In this document: piece by piece, positions 32,054 to 32,347 of the stretch
Layout: every line of letters starts with the position of its first letter
How positions within the stretch are numbered: position 1 is the stretch's first letter
Assembly: GCA_964587525.1 (NCBI GenBank)
Contig: CAZPLZ010000011.1
Coordinates: 1 to 32,347, forward strand
Direction of reading: 5' to 3'
Length of the DNA: 32,347 nucleotides
DNA from: CAZPLZ01 sp964587525
GTDB lineage: Bacteria; Oederibacteriota; CAKKQC01
The notes under the pieces: generated by a model
The model's database searches: none
What the model was told of the DNA's origin: nothing
Seen by the model: the letters and a program-made list of their open reading frames with translations, nothing else
Position numbers and translations under genes: made by a program

Positions 32054-32347
32054 ATGAGGGTTAACGTGAAAATAGCCTCCATAGCAGCTTTCGGTCTTAC
32101 AGTTCTTTTCTGCCCTTCCAAGGGATTTCCTTCTGCTTTCGGCGTGCGCGGGCTTTTGGGGTACAGCTTTGCAACATCAAGCGAGAGATTCGGGAATGAT
32201 GTTTCGACAACGTCAACCTATTTAGTTCCTGCATCGCAAGGCTTTGCATATATGGGAGAAGTATTGTTTCGTGAAACGGAAAACCTCGAGTATGGATTAG
32301 GTCTTTTTAACCCTTTCGGGTTTAAAGATTCAAGGGAGTCCTCTTCC
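32054..32347 (+). CDS. exported protein, possible outer-membrane beta-barrel (partial)
   Basis: An open frame runs from ATG 32054 off the right edge (98 codons seen). A signal peptide (KIASIAAFGLTVLFCPSKGF) is followed by a Gly/aromatic-rich pattern (FGVRGLLGYSFATSSERFGN; GEVLFRETENLEYGLGLFNP) with the alternating strands of outer-membrane barrels. An upstream in-frame ATG (31988) would add 22 residues before the signal and is less likely. DNA is AT richer than the preceding operon. Family cannot be assigned from the fragment. Confidence 0.6.
   Translation, partial: MRVNVKIASIAAFGLTVLFCPSKGFPSAFGVRGLLGYSFATSSERFGNDVSTTSTYLVPASQGFAYMGEVLFRETENLEYGLGLFNPFGFKDSRESSS

Overview
The window is bacterial chromosome from an uncultivated-looking, probably diderm lineage. 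The evidence is Tat and Sec signal peptides, lipoboxes, LPP20, FlgT-like and FecR-type envelope proteins, a possible outer-membrane protein at the right edge, and hemL next to an HpnE-like flavoenzyme. Two PhyH dioxygenases, a sulfatase, a Gfo-like sugar-acid module, a DUF4838 protein and a GH129/GH101-like glycosidase recall genomes such as Poribacteria, Latescibacterota, Tectomicrobia or Rokubacteria. No marker gene here settles the phylum. Base composition is mosaic: most genes are moderately GC rich, 7.1-8.5 kb is near 70% in sampled lines, and 9.7-10.4 kb and 20.4-23.3 kb are much more AT rich. No integrase, transposase or CRISPR array is visible.

Layout. 1-1545: end of an HpnE-like gene, then hemL with a single-base frameshift. 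1549-3639: a stand-alone cyclic-nucleotide-binding (CNB) protein divergent from a class III cyclase fused to an NHL propeller. 3636-5973: an ABC sugar-binding protein and a chimeric, internally deleted permease. 6005-6087: tRNA-Leu(UAG). 6094-6843: PhyH dioxygenase. 7113-8494: a headless PIN-toxin remnant and a 2-hydroxyacid dehydrogenase in GC-rich DNA. 8670-9572: TIGR01777 epimerase. 9608-9679: tRNA-Gly(GCC). 9800-10408: an HTH-REC regulator. 10622-13773: an LPP20 / FlgT-like / FecR envelope operon, facing a second CNB protein (13777-14250).

14436-18666: sulfatase, FAD oxidoreductase and Eis-like acetyltransferase. 18731-21332 (minus): AraD1/GguC-like protein and 2,5-dioxovalerate dehydrogenase, a sugar-acid oxidation module. 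21459-22636: a glycoside-hydrolase remnant and a DUF4838 protein. 22623-23253 (minus): an HI1419/HI1420-type toxin-antitoxin pair. 23299-25804: a GNAT, a serine beta-lactamase-fold hydrolase, and a zinc-ribbon protein of unknown family whose N-terminus is repeated as a fragment before the hydrolase. 25818-27766 (minus): second PhyH and an aldo/keto reductase. 27860-31968: exported mutarotase lipoprotein, secreted GH129-like glycosidase, small membrane protein. 32054-end: start of an exported protein.

The overall theme is uptake and breakdown of glycans and sugar acids, plus a cyclic-nucleotide signalling module and an uncharacterised envelope operon. The most unusual points are: (1) four reading frames whose natural N-terminus falls on AUA behind a Shine-Dalgarno-like sequence, one of which has no ATG/GTG/TTG alternative; (2) a MalF/MalG-type chimeric permease; (3) the NHL-fused cyclase with its divergent CNB partner; (4) the three-gene LPP20/FlgT-like/FecR operon; and (5) the partly duplicated zinc-ribbon family around the hydrolase gene.
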